From the NCBI GenBank assembly GCA_030445275.1, contig JAUCSE010000038.1, forward strand, positions 1-64,000: a DNA stretch of 64,000 nt. The letters are read 5' to 3'. The notes below the pieces were generated by a model that did not search any database, was not told where the DNA came from, and saw only the letters and a list, made by a program, of their open reading frames with translations. The position numbers and the translations under genes are program-made. This document shows, piece after piece, positions 8,607 to 17,262 of the stretch (its first letter is position 1; each line of letters starts with the position of its first letter). The DNA is from Mucilaginibacter sp. (GTDB lineage Bacteria; Bacteroidota; Bacteroidia; Sphingobacteriales; Sphingobacteriaceae).

Positions 8607-9206
8607 CTATTGTTTTTTAATATAATTGTAGCCAGTGAACAACATATAAACTCCATAAGAGGTAGTAGCCAACGCTACCCCAATACCCAGGATAGTGAAT
8701 GTAAATGTTTCCGGATAATTTTTGCCGGCCACCATAATAATGCCGTTGATAGCTACCAGGCAGGTCCATGTAGCTAAATAGTAGTCTATCCTCCTGTTAA
8801 ATATTTTTGCCATTGGATAAAAGTGCAGCCCAATAATTAAAGCCATGACAGGTAAAGTAAACCGCTGATAGCCCAACAATAAAAGTATAACCGCAACAAC
8901 AGGTATGGCTGTTCCTTCAATACCAAAAAGAATCCCAAACCATTTAGCCATATGTTTACCCTCGGCTTTATCGCTCTCACTAGTAAATTTGGGAAACTTC
9001 TGGGCTGCCACAAACAAGGTAATGCCATACACCACAAACAGCAGGCTGATAATGGAAAACACCACCAATACCACATGATGATCATGATGCAGCAGGCCCC
9101 CCTGGGCTACTCCGGTCCACATCATGGTAAAAAGAGCCATAGCCAGCAAGCCCCCTCCAACACTTTGAATGGCAATTCTTGGCAAAATTGGTGATTCGAT
9201 GGTCAT
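8607..9206 (-). CDS. Six-helix integral membrane protein, unknown function
   Basis: 199 residues with about six hydrophobic segments (near residues 13-32, 45-65, 90-110, 116-132, 142-160, 168-190). A histidine cluster LLHHDHH lies in the first extracytoplasmic loop and may bind metal. No family with a defined role is recognised. It is the first gene of a probable minus-strand operon with the OsmC and SnoaL-like genes, which suggests a link to stress or detoxification. Confidence 0.7.
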   Translation of the reverse strand: MTIESPILPRIAIQSVGGGLLAMALFTMMWTGVAQGGLLHHDHHVVLVVFSIISLLFVVYGITLFVAAQKFPKFTSESDKAEGKHMAKWFGILFGIEGTAIPVVAVILLLLGYQRFTLPVMALIIGLHFYPMAKIFNRRIDYYLATWTCLVAINGIIMVAGKNYPETFTFTILGIGVALATTSYGVYMLFTGYNYIKKQ

Positions 9207-9361
9207 AGTTATTTAGGTTTTAATAGTAGTTATTTAATTAAATATGATCCGGATTATATCCTTATTCCCATATTCAAAACTATTACGTATGATTTAGCTG
9301 GAATGGGACAAAACCGACAAAAAATAAAATAATACAATAGTTGCGTTGGCGGAGTATCCTA

Positions 9362-9763
9362 TTATTCCGTTTTAATATGGCTCAGGTTTTGAATTTTCCC
9401 CTCGCCAAACGACCAGTTTTCTTTGCCCCCGTTCTCTACCAGCAGGATGATCACATCATTAACAGAAACCGGAGTTTCGGCAGCAATCCGGCTTGCAATA
9501 GCTGCATATAACTTTTCTTTTTGCTCATAACTGCGGCCCGAGCCTGCCGTTATTTGTACATAAACCATATTGCCGGTGTGTGCCACTCCCAGATAGTTTT
9601 TGGGGTAATAAAGCTGTGTTGCATCCAGTTCTTCAATAACGTGAAAATAATCGTCAGGGGGGACATTAAATTCATCCATCAATGACTGGTGCACCGCCCT
9701 TGATATTTTATCCTTTGCATTTGACGGTAATGTTTTCAACAAGCTTATTCGTACAAAAGGCAT
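9362..9763 (-). CDS. Tautomerase family protein
   Basis: 133 residues of the 4-oxalocrotonate tautomerase superfamily, of the double-length type. The catalytic amino-terminal proline is present (MPFVRISLL), exposed after removal of the initiator methionine. Later segments PDDYFHVIEEL and SVNDVIILLVENGGKENWSF match the Tautomerase_2 group, which includes malonate semialdehyde decarboxylase-like proteins. It stands alone, with repeats beyond its promoter. The substrate cannot be predicted. Confidence 0.85.
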   Translation of the reverse strand: MPFVRISLLKTLPSNAKDKISRAVHQSLMDEFNVPPDDYFHVIEELDATQLYYPKNYLGVAHTGNMVYVQITAGSGRSYEQKEKLYAAIASRIAAETPVSVNDVIILLVENGGKENWSFGEGKIQNLSHIKTE

Positions 9764-10257
9764 AAAGCTAAATTATAGATAAATATTTTTAACAGTTTAA
9801 CTTTGATAAGTTTTTTAGCATTTTGTTACGTATTTATGACATTATTTTTAGCCGTTTAAACATATAACAACCTTTTGGGCCGCAATACTTTGACACATCC
9901 TAGTTAGGTGTTTAAACGCGTAAGTTTTGTGAATAACCCGGCTGATGTTATGGGATTAGACTAAGGGATTGCGGGGAGAATTAAAAACAGATAGTCATGC
10001 CGAATTTATTTCGGCATCTCATATGAAAAGTCACAAAAAGTCACAGGGCTTTAAACCTGCTGATGAGATGCTGAAACAAGTTCAGCATGACACACATTTG
10101 TGGTTAAAAGGAGTAATCGAAGGTTGTCGGCACTCATGTCATTTCGACGAGGTACGAGGAGAAATCTTCTACGGTTTGCAAAGTCTGAATGAAAAATAGT
10201 ATAAGATTTCTCACTCCGTTCGAAATGACATCATATTTTTATTATACCTGCAGTTCC
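9764..10257. repeat. Gene-free stretch with two long GTCAT palindromes
   Basis: No gene seen. Palindrome one (9994-10091) opens with GTCATGCCGAA, closes with TTCAGCATGAC, and has inner arms ATCTCAT and ATGAGAT. Palindrome two (10136-10231) has arms TGTCATTTCGACGAG... and ...GTTCGAAATGACA with the inner pair AGAAATCTT and AAGATTTCT. Two short frames through these are repeat sequence, not genes. Confidence 0.75.
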
Positions 10258-11226
10258 TTAAAACCTGAAAAGAACTTTACCTTCCTGTTTAGCTTCGGCC
10301 ACTGTTTTTATAGCTTCCTGATAATCATCAAGCGGGTAAGTTGCCGCCACCTCCATTTTAAAATCAGGAGCGCCGATAATTTTTATAAGCGATTGAATGA
10401 TCTCCTGTTTCTGTCCGGGTGTTTTGCTGTCCAGATAAGCCCTTACGCCAAAACCGGTTATGGTCAGGTTTTTATATAGCACATCGTTATTATAAAACTG
10501 CACCGGATCGGCGCTTAGCCTGCTATAGATGATCAGCTTGCCCCCGGGTTGCAGGCATTTCAAAGCATCGGTTCCGGTTTTACCGCCTACAGCATCAAGC
10601 GCCACATTTACGCCCTTGCCTCCGGTTATTTGCTGTACGCCTTCAACCAGATTAGTTTGGGTAACGTTAATTACATGAGCGCCATAAGCAGTTAGTGTTG
10701 AGGTGTTTTTTGTATCCCTTACGGTGGCTATCACGTTAATATTACGCTGCCTGGCAATTTGTATCAACAGCTTTGAAACCACCGAGTTCCCAGCGGTGAG
10801 CAGCAGCCAATCATCGGCTTTTACGGCTGCGCGTTCCAGCAAGCCCCACGCGGTAATGGGATTTAAGGTAAACTGACTTGCCTTTTCAACCGGAAAATCA
10901 TCGGGTAATACAATTACATCTTCCTGAGGTATGGCGGCATATTCGGCCCAGGCATTTTTGCTAAAAAAGGCAACCAGCGCGCCAACCGGCAGGATTACGC
11001 CTTCGCCAACGCTATCAATAATACCAACTCCTTCAAACCCCGCAATTTGCGGCAGCTCGGGTTTAAAACGGTACGTACCGCTGATAAAGAAAAAATCAGA
11101 CGGGTTGATATTGCTAACCAACAGTTTTACAATTACCTGGTTGGCCTTGGGTGTGGGTTTATCAAATTGTTTTAATAATAAAACGCTTTGGGCATCACCT
11201 GTTTGTTCAAAATATAAGGCTTTCAT
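10258..11226 (-). CDS. Zinc-independent medium-chain dehydrogenase / quinone oxidoreductase
   Basis: 322 residues of the MDR superfamily, quinone oxidoreductase-like, expected to reduce quinones or enones with NADPH. It has the GroES-like N-terminal half (PSDFFFISGTYR, AGFEGVG) and a Rossmann half. The nucleotide loop reads TAGNSVVSKLLIQIA, where the classical GxGxxG is replaced. No structural zinc cysteines are seen. Its ATG overlaps the TAA of the upstream aldo/keto reductase by one base, so the two are translationally coupled. Confidence 0.87.
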   Translation of the reverse strand: MKALYFEQTGDAQSVLLLKQFDKPTPKANQVIVKLLVSNINPSDFFFISGTYRFKPELPQIAGFEGVGIIDSVGEGVILPVGALVAFFSKNAWAEYAAIPQEDVIVLPDDFPVEKASQFTLNPITAWGLLERAAVKADDWLLLTAGNSVVSKLLIQIARQRNINVIATVRDTKNTSTLTAYGAHVINVTQTNLVEGVQQITGGKGVNVALDAVGGKTGTDALKCLQPGGKLIIYSRLSADPVQFYNNDVLYKNLTITGFGVRAYLDSKTPGQKQEIIQSLIKIIGAPDFKMEVAATYPLDDYQEAIKTVAEAKQEGKVLFRF

Positions 11227-12233
11227 TACAGGTTGGTCATTTTTAACGAGGCATCATTGTAACGATTACCGGTATCAGGGTATTTTTTTAAAAGCGCTTC
11301 GATCTCCTGCAGTTCGGCTGCTGATAATTTCACATCGGCTGCGCCGGCATTTTCCTGCAGATATTTGCGTTTTTTGGTACCTGGTATAGGTATAATGTCA
11401 TCGCCTTGAGCCAACACCCAAGCCAAAGCCAGTTGCGCCGGACTTACATTTTTTTGCTGCGCTATACCTGCAAAGGCGTAAGCCAGCTTCTGATTATTGT
11501 CCCAATTTTCGTCGCTAAAGCGGGGCAGTATCCTGCGGAAATCATCAGCCGCAAGGTTGTCTTTGCTGATGGTGTTAGTTACCAAACCACGGGCCAGCGG
11601 GCTGTAAGGCACCAGCGAAATGTTCAATTCGCGTAGTACAGGCAGCATTTCGTTTTCCACATCGCGGGTTAATAAAGAGTATTCACTTTGCAGGGCAGCA
11701 ATGGGGTGTACCGCGTGTGCCTTGCGGATACTTGCAACCGAGGTTTCTGATAAACCCAGGTAACGCACTTTTCCTTCTTTAACCAGCTCGGCCATGGCGC
11801 CTACCATATCCTCAACCGGAACGTTTGGATCAATGCGGTGGGCATAGTACAGATCGATGGTATCAATGTTTAAACGTTTCAGACTTTTTTCAACAGCAGT
11901 TTTCATATAGGCTGGTGATGCGTCAAAATAGATATTAGAGGTACCACTGCCGCCATAAGCAACATTTTCGTCATGCACCCTAAAACCAAACTTGGTGGCT
12001 ATAAAAACTTTATCGCGGTTTTGTTTAAGCACTTTTGATATCAGCTCCTCGTTTTTGCCATAGCCATATATATCGGCGGTATCCCAAAAGTTAATACCCA
12101 GGTCAAGGGCCAGATTAAGTGTGGCTATTGATTCGTCATTGTCAACCGGGCCATAAGCAAAGCTCATGCCCATACAGCCTAAACCAATAGCTGATAGCTT
12201 TTCGCCGGTGTTTCCTAAATTTCTGTATTCCAT
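11226..12233 (-). CDS. Aldo/keto reductase
   Basis: 335 residues, a cytosolic NADPH-dependent carbonyl reductase. The tetrad can be placed: Asp and Tyr in [14 protein letters not shown], Lys in VFIATKFGF, and His in YYAHRIDP. It continues with the standard barrel and the C-terminal cofactor motif [15 protein letters not shown]. First gene of a pair with the quinone oxidoreductase. An AraC-type regulator lies 89 bases upstream on the same strand and may control both. Confidence 0.92.
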   Translation of the reverse strand: MEYRNLGNTGEKLSAIGLGCMGMSFAYGPVDNDESIATLNLALDLGINFWDTADIYGYGKNEELISKVLKQNRDKVFIATKFGFRVHDENVAYGGSGTSNIYFDASPAYMKTAVEKSLKRLNIDTIDLYYAHRIDPNVPVEDMVGAMAELVKEGKVRYLGLSETSVASIRKAHAVHPIAALQSEYSLLTRDVENEMLPVLRELNISLVPYSPLARGLVTNTISKDNLAADDFRRILPRFSDENWDNNQKLAYAFAGIAQQKNVSPAQLALAWVLAQGDDIIPIPGTKKRKYLQENAGAADVKLSAAELQEIEALLKKYPDTGNRYNDASLKMTNL

Positions 12234-12322
12234 AGTATTTTTGTTTTGCAGTACAAATTTATGCTATATAAAGCCCACGGCGTTTACACTTATCAAACCA
12301 AAAATTATAAAATTCAAACAAT

Positions 12323-13222
12323 CTATACCCTGAAGGCTTTTGGGTTGAGCGTGGTTTGTTTTTTAAAGAAATTGTTAAAATAGGCCGGGTATTCAAAACC
12401 CAAGCTATAGGCAATATCGGCTACGTTCCAATCGGTGTAACGCAGCAGGGCCTTTGCTTCCTTTGCCACACGTTCGGCAATATGCATGCTGGTGGTTTTA
12501 CCGGTTATTTCCTTAACCGCACGATTTAAATGATTAACATGAACCGATAAACGGCTGGCATAATCGGCAGCGGTTTTTAGCTTTAACGCATAGTTGGGCG
12601 AATCAATGGGAAACTGGCGTTCCAGCAGTTCCATAAATAAAGCAGCAATACGCGATGACGCGTTACTGTGTTTAAAAAAAGCATCGGCTGGTTTCAGCTT
12701 AAGGGCCTCGTGCACAATCAGGTTAACATAATTGCGCAGCATATCATACTTGTATATATAATCAGAATCAATCTCCTCTAGCATTTTGCGGAACAGATCG
12801 CTGATGGTTTTAACTTGTTCGTCATTAACAAAGTAAACCGGGCTGCCCCCTACTTTAAACAGCGGCGAATCAATAAAACTTTCGCTGCGATTATTACTGC
12901 TGATAAAATCTTCGGTAAACAGGCAAAAGTAACCGGTTTGTTTTACCGGTGTGGCTTCCCAGGAGTAGGGTATGTTAGGGTTAGTAAAAACAAGCGCACA
13001 TTTATCTATGGTAATACCCTTATCGGCATAATATAGTGTACCGCCGCCAATACTAAGTGATATTTTATAAAAGTCGCGCCGGTGATACTTGGTTACATGA
13101 TGACAGATGCCGCTCCGCGGGTATACATTAAAATGACCAGCACCCTGATGATCGCCTGTTGGCAACATTGTCATCGCGGGATGCCGTTCGTAAAACTCTT
13201 CTAATGTTTCAGTAGGCTGCAT
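12323..13222 (-). CDS. AraC-family transcriptional regulator
   Basis: 299 residues. The N-terminal half is a cupin-like sensing domain (HQGAGHFNVYPRSG, then ALVFTNPNIPYSWE). The C-terminal part holds two helix-turn-helices, the second recognisable in WNVADIAYSLGFEYPAYFNNFFKK. I prefer the ATG at 13222; the frame also opens with a TTG seven codons earlier. It lies directly upstream of the aldo/keto reductase pair and is the likely activator of those genes. Confidence 0.9.
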   Translation of the reverse strand: MQPTETLEEFYERHPAMTMLPTGDHQGAGHFNVYPRSGICHHVTKYHRRDFYKISLSIGGGTLYYADKGITIDKCALVFTNPNIPYSWEATPVKQTGYFCLFTEDFISSNNRSESFIDSPLFKVGGSPVYFVNDEQVKTISDLFRKMLEEIDSDYIYKYDMLRNYVNLIVHEALKLKPADAFFKHSNASSRIAALFMELLERQFPIDSPNYALKLKTAADYASRLSVHVNHLNRAVKEITGKTTSMHIAERVAKEAKALLRYTDWNVADIAYSLGFEYPAYFNNFFKKQTTLNPKAFRV

Positions 13223-13309
13223 GATCAAAGTTATAAAATTCAAATAAACCTGTCAGCAAATACGTACCAAGCGGCTAAATATTACACTGGTGTTACCAGG
13301 AAACAGCCA

Positions 13310-13750
13310 TTACAATGTACCTAACTTTTCTTTTGCACGTTTTGGCAGGTAGATGTTCCCGCTTTGCCTGTCGCAATTAAATTGATGATGAGTAACTAAC
13401 CAGGCGCTACCTTCCTTTTTCAGTTTGGTATGGTATGTTCCTTCCACTGTCCATATCTCTTCATCTATATAATGATCGGCTTTACCTGCATAATCTGCCT
13501 CGGCTTCATTACCGTGAAGTTTCACTCTGAACGCCGATACCTGGTGATTCGTTTTATCAAAACCCGGCAAAAAGCAGGCCCAGCCATCTGTTATTTCAAC
13601 CGGTGTTTGCAACTTAGCCTCGCCCCCAGACATGGAAGTATAATCCAGAAAAACCTTTTCTGCCATTACGCTATGCATCGTTGGCCAGTCGCGCTCGTCT
13701 GCAGCTTTAAATAAAATGGTTACTGTTTGTATTATTTTTTGGCCTTCCAT
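13310..13750 (-). CDS. SnoaL-like / NTF2-fold protein
   Basis: 146 residues. It begins with a helix (IIQTVTILFKAADERDW) and continues MAEKVFLDYTSMSGGEA, typical of SnoaL_4-type proteins, then DHYIDEEIWTVEGTYH and a final strand AWLVTHHQFNCDRQSG. Members include dehydratases, isomerases and ligand-binding proteins; the residues here do not decide which. It stands alone between the AraC gene and the sigma-factor pair. Confidence 0.75.
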   Translation of the reverse strand: MEGQKIIQTVTILFKAADERDWPTMHSVMAEKVFLDYTSMSGGEAKLQTPVEITDGWACFLPGFDKTNHQVSAFRVKLHGNEAEADYAGKADHYIDEEIWTVEGTYHTKLKKEGSAWLVTHHQFNCDRQSGNIYLPKRAKEKLGTL

Positions 13751-13829
13751 GCTCTTTAGATGTTAAACTGGTAAATTTGTTTCAAGTGTAATCCCAAATT
13801 ATTAAGATTTGATTAAGATTGGCAGTGTA

Positions 13830-14441
13830 TCACTCCATATCCTTTATAAGCAACAACTGGTTATTGATGGCTTGCAGTTTTTCAATAACTGCGCTCCACT
13901 CTGCATGTTGCTTTTTAATTTTCCGGGGGGCGATGTAAAAGTACACAAAAGCCATCCATGCAAACAAAAAAATATACATAACACTTCCCCACATAACCCC
14001 TGCTTTTATTGCCGGATCAATCAGGAACAAAGCTACACCGGCCGATAAGGTTATCAAATACATCTTCACCACTTTGGAGTGAACAAGCTCCTGTTTCTTT
14101 TTAATGGTCATTAGCTCTGTTAAATAGGCAAAACTATCGGTTTCGGGATGGCTTTTAAACAAATCTAACAGCAACCCGTTCGAAACAATGAGGTAAGCCA
14201 CCAAACCAATAATCGTGAGCAAACCACCTATGCGGGTAGTAATTGCGTTTGAATCATAGTATACATTCAGAAAAATGATATAATAAATGGTTACGGCTAT
14301 TATTACGCCATTTGCCCCCAGTAATTTATTCCTTGCGCTTTTTTTCAGCTGCCCTGCTTTTTTAATAACCTCCCTTATGTCGGGTTTAACAACAACATCC
14401 CGCTGCTGCCAAATGGCTTTAAAATCAATATTGTTGCTCAT
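13830..14441 (-). CDS. Membrane protein coupled to an ECF sigma factor
   Basis: 203 residues with an N-terminal cytosolic part of about 40 residues, four predicted transmembrane helices (near 42-60, 70-92, 125-142, 148-168), and a coiled C-terminal tail. It overlaps the end of the upstream ECF sigma gene by 17 bases, so translation is coupled. Position suggests an anti-sigma or sensor role, but no zinc-binding anti-sigma motif is visible and the family is not recognised. Confidence 0.72.
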   Translation of the reverse strand: MSNNIDFKAIWQQRDVVVKPDIREVIKKAGQLKKSARNKLLGANGVIIAVTIYYIIFLNVYYDSNAITTRIGGLLTIIGLVAYLIVSNGLLLDLFKSHPETDSFAYLTELMTIKKKQELVHSKVVKMYLITLSAGVALFLIDPAIKAGVMWGSVMYIFLFAWMAFVYFYIAPRKIKKQHAEWSAVIEKLQAINNQLLLIKDME

Positions 14442-14901
14442 ACTTTTTAAATTTTTGTGAGAGCTTTTCCTTTATCCGGTAAACTTTTACCCTGATGTTT
14501 GTTTCTGAAAGACCTACTATGCTGGCTATTTCTGCCTGCTTAACGTCTTCCAGCTCCAATGAAATAATGATACGGTCAATCTCCGGAAGCTCGGCAATGC
14601 ATTTATACAGCAGCCGCACCTGGCTTTCTGTATCAGGTAGTGGTTTATCTTCCAGCTGCACGGGCATTTCGGCCCGGGGCATCCTGTTTTGCTTTTCCAG
14701 CTGCCTGAGGCAATGGTTTGATGCTATCCGGAATATCCAGGTACCAATGGCCGATTCGTTACGGAATTGTGCCAGCTTTTGCCATACCGTAATAAAAGTT
14801 TCCTGCGCAACATCCTGGGCCCAAGCATCATCGTTCATATATCCCATGCATAAGCGGAATATTTTGCTGTAATAGGTATCATATATTTCCTGGAACGACA
14901 T
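14425..14901 (-). CDS. ECF-type RNA polymerase sigma-70 factor
   Basis: 158 residues. Region 2 is seen in IFRLCMGYMNDDAWAQDVAQ and TFITVWQ, region 4 in LPEIDRIIISLELEDV followed by the helix-turn-helix AEIASIVGLSETNIRVKVYR. It redirects RNA polymerase to a limited set of promoters, probably under control of the overlapping downstream membrane protein. Its signal and regulon cannot be derived from the sequence. Confidence 0.92.
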   Translation of the reverse strand: MSFQEIYDTYYSKIFRLCMGYMNDDAWAQDVAQETFITVWQKLAQFRNESAIGTWIFRIASNHCLRQLEKQNRMPRAEMPVQLEDKPLPDTESQVRLLYKCIAELPEIDRIIISLELEDVKQAEIASIVGLSETNIRVKVYRIKEKLSQKFKKYEQQY

Positions 14902-15361
14902 ACAATTATAACCCTGACTGATATAAACCGTAACCTGTTCTTAAACGCCGTATCCGGCAACTTTTCGTCATATATTTCATTTAATTTTGTTTAGATACAG
15001 ACTTTTTAAAAATGCTACACTTTTGGTAATAAAGATGTTAAGCCTCACCTAAATCCTCTCCAAAGGAGAGGACTTTTACTGGCAGAATGATTATTTATTC
15101 TTTTTTAAGCCCTTCTCCTTTGGAGAAGGGTTGGGATGAGGCTTCTTTCTTCCGCCAGTTCAAGCGGAGGACGCTTGAACTGGCGGAAGTGTGAGCACGC
15201 TTACTTTTAATGAGAGATAAGCGTGGACGCTTAATGCAGGATATTGTTCAAGCGGAGGACGCTTGAACATGCGATTATAGGTTAGGTCTTCACAGGGTCT
15301 CTCGCAGAGAACCCTGTGTGGACTGTGTGTTGGTTAATTATATTTATTAAAATAATACTTT
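14902..15361. repeat. Gene-free stretch packed with hairpins
   Basis: Outer arms AAGCCTCA (15040-15047) and TGAGGCTT (15137-15144) enclose two hairpins, TCCTCTCC-AAA-GGAGAGGA and CCCTTCTCC-TTT-GGAGAAGGG. A perfect 18 bp stem follows at 15149-15189 with loop GAGGA, then a shorter copy with the same loop at 15245-15269, and CACAGGGT/ACCCTGTG at 15291-15318. No gene is seen. Confidence 0.8.
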
Positions 15362-15712
15362 ATGGCTTACGATGAACTATTAACAAACCGGGTACGTGAG
15401 GCGCTGAACGAACAACCCGTTGTAACAGAAGTAAAAATGTTTCAGGGAGTATGTTTTATGGTTGATGATAAAATGTTTGTTTGCGTGCGCGATCAGGGAT
15501 TACTATGCCGCATAGGCCGGGAACAAGCTACCAAAGAACTTGAAAATGACAATTGCCGTCAAATGGTTCATGGCAACCGGGTGATGAAGGATTTTGTGTA
15601 TGTAGATATGGAGAACCTCCGATCGGCCAAAGACTTTGATCATTGGATAAACCTTTCCCTGCAATTTAACGCGGTGGCAAAGCCCGCTAAAAAAAGAAAA
15701 AAAAGCAGCTAG
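15362..15712 (+). CDS. TfoX/Sxy N-terminal domain protein
   Basis: 116 residues matching the TfoX N-terminal domain: VTEVKMFQGVCFMVDDKMFVCV near residues 20-42 and a conserved DFVYVDMENL. In gammaproteobacteria Sxy/TfoX controls competence, but stand-alone N-terminal domain proteins in Bacteroidota have no established role. The C-terminus is a lysine-rich tail (AKKRKKSS), perhaps for nucleic-acid contact. It stands alone. Confidence 0.83.
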   Translation: MAYDELLTNRVREALNEQPVVTEVKMFQGVCFMVDDKMFVCVRDQGLLCRIGREQATKELENDNCRQMVHGNRVMKDFVYVDMENLRSAKDFDHWINLSLQFNAVAKPAKKRKKSS

Positions 15713-15791
15713 CTAAATCATCATTGTATTATTGAGTTATTTTTGCCGGTAAAATAATTGTTACTTACAAAACATAAAATAAGTGGCTTTT

Positions 15792-15808
15792 ATGTGTCAA
15801 ACACACAT
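15792..15808. promoter_or_regulatory. Inverted repeat upstream of the NrtR-type regulator
   Basis: ATGTGT-CAAAC-ACACAT is a perfect 6 bp inverted repeat with a 5-base spacer, about 120 bases before the ATG of the NUDIX regulator. A 14 bp palindrome AATAAATATTTATT follows at 15813-15826, and a further ATGTGT at about 15833. These could be operators for autoregulation. No target genes follow directly. Confidence 0.4.
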
Positions 15809-15927
15809 TAAAAATAAATATTTATTGATTTGAATGTGTCTACATATTTTTTTTGCCATTTCTTTTATTTATACTTACCCCAATTGTTAACTAATATTTG
15901 TTTTCATTATAATTTTGATGATATAAA

Positions 15928-16629
15928 ATGCTCAAATATTCTAAACAGTCCAGGCTATTACTGGCTGTTGATTGCCTGATTTTTGGATTTGACGGAGAAG
16001 TTTTAAAACTACTACTGATCAAAAGAGGTTTTCAGCCCGAAAAAGGAAACTGGAGCCTTATGGGCGGTTTTGTACAGGCTGATGAAAGCCTTGACCAGTC
16101 TGCTAACCGTATCCTTAAACAATTAACAGGACTTGAAGGGGTTTACCTGGAGCAGCTGGGCACCTTTGGCGACCCACACCGCGACCCGATGGAGCGTACC
16201 GTTTCCGTAGCTTATTTTGCCCTGCTAGATATCCAGAAGTATGAAACGCAGCTAAGTTCTGATTATCACGCCGAGTGGTTTCAGCTTAAACGTACCCCAA
16301 AACTGATATTTGATCATCAGGAAATGCTGGAACAGGCCCGTAAACGGATCCGTTATAAAGCAGCCATGCACCCTATTTTATTTGAGCTGTTGCCTACAAA
16401 ATTTACCATTCCGCAGTTGCAAACACTTTATGAATGTGTTTTTAACACCACTATTGATAAACGTAATTTCAGCAAAAGGGTATTAGCAACAGGCTTGCTG
16501 ATAAAACTGGCAGATAAAGATAAGGCCGGCTCCAAACGAGGCGCTTATTATTACCAGCTTAACATGCAAAATTACTATGCCAAATTCCAGGCATTCATGA
16601 ACTTTATTCCCAATCCTGATACGCTATAA
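15928..16629 (+). CDS. NUDIX-domain transcriptional regulator (NrtR type)
   Basis: 233 residues: an N-terminal NUDIX domain (LLLIKRGFQPEKGNWSLMGG) whose catalytic box is degraded (the NUDIX helix reads ADESLDQSANRILKQLTGL, without the REUxEE core), and a C-terminal winged helix around RNFSKRVLATGLLIKL. This is the build of NrtR regulators, which in Bacteroidota control NAD or sugar metabolism by sensing a metabolite with the former enzyme pocket. No adjacent sugar genes reveal its regulon. Confidence 0.87.
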   Translation: MLKYSKQSRLLLAVDCLIFGFDGEVLKLLLIKRGFQPEKGNWSLMGGFVQADESLDQSANRILKQLTGLEGVYLEQLGTFGDPHRDPMERTVSVAYFALLDIQKYETQLSSDYHAEWFQLKRTPKLIFDHQEMLEQARKRIRYKAAMHPILFELLPTKFTIPQLQTLYECVFNTTIDKRNFSKRVLATGLLIKLADKDKAGSKRGAYYYQLNMQNYYAKFQAFMNFIPNPDTL

Positions 16630-16707
16630 CCATTTTTCTTTAAGGATAAACTGATCTTCATCCGGCACATTTTATCCTGCTATTATACTTTCTTGTCTTA
16701 TTTTCAA

Positions 16708-16778
16708 CTGGACCATTTACAATGTTTATTCTGGACCAGCAAAACGGTCCAGATTTGATAGAAATTTGATCTATCAAA
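16708..16778. promoter_or_regulatory. Operator cluster before the AhpD-like gene
   Basis: A half-site CTGGACC lies at 16708-16714. A perfect inverted repeat TCTGGACC/GGTCCAGA with an 8-base spacer follows at 16730-16753. Directly adjoining is a second inverted repeat TTTGATAG/CTATCAAA (16754-16761 and 16771-16778), ending ten bases before the ATG. CTGGACC-type sites are, from memory, used by GntR/MocR regulators that often sit beside such genes; none is encoded here. Confidence 0.5.
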
Positions 16779-16788
16779 ATAAACGAAC

Positions 16789-17232
16789 ATGAAACTAAGA
16801 ATGGATATCAATGCTGCAGAACCTGGAATTTACAAGGCCATGGCTGTAGCCGACACCCAACTTAAACAGTTTGAGTTGGATGCTAAATTGCAGGAACTGA
16901 TCAGGATCAGGGTATCCCAGATCAATGGCTGCGGTTATTGTATTGACTACCACACCCAAGATGCCATCACCCTCGGCGAAACCCCGCAGCGGCTTTTTGC
17001 GCTGGCTGCCTGGTGGGAAACCCCATTTTTTACCGAAGAGGAACAAGCTATCCTGAAACTGGCCGAAGAAGTAACCCGCATCAGCGAACATGGCGTTTCG
17101 GACCAAACCTATGAAAACGCTTTAAAGTTACTGGGTAAGCAAAAGCTAGCCCAGGTAATATTTGTTACCGTTACCATCAACAGCTGGAACCGCATTGCCA
17201 TCTCCATGCACATGGTTGCCGGGCAGGACTAA
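16789..17232 (+). CDS. Carboxymuconolactone decarboxylase / AhpD-like protein
   Basis: 147 residues. The AhpD core with its catalytic CxxC and downstream histidine is intact (QINGCGYCIDYHTQDA), followed by ETPFFTEEEQAILKLAEEVT. Such proteins act as alkylhydroperoxidases or peroxidase adaptors. The short spacing (30 bases) to the metallo-hydrolase gene on the same strand suggests an operon. Two inverted repeats lie directly upstream, so expression is probably tightly controlled. Confidence 0.9.
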   Translation: MKLRMDINAAEPGIYKAMAVADTQLKQFELDAKLQELIRIRVSQINGCGYCIDYHTQDAITLGETPQRLFALAAWWETPFFTEEEQAILKLAEEVTRISEHGVSDQTYENALKLLGKQKLAQVIFVTVTINSWNRIAISMHMVAGQD

Positions 17233-17262
17233 TCGCCCAACTAACATTAAAGGAAAAACATT

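Noticed and set aside
9969..10479. Two short plus-strand frames
   Set aside because: The first is made of GTCAT-type palindromes, the second is mostly antisense to the quinone oxidoreductase.
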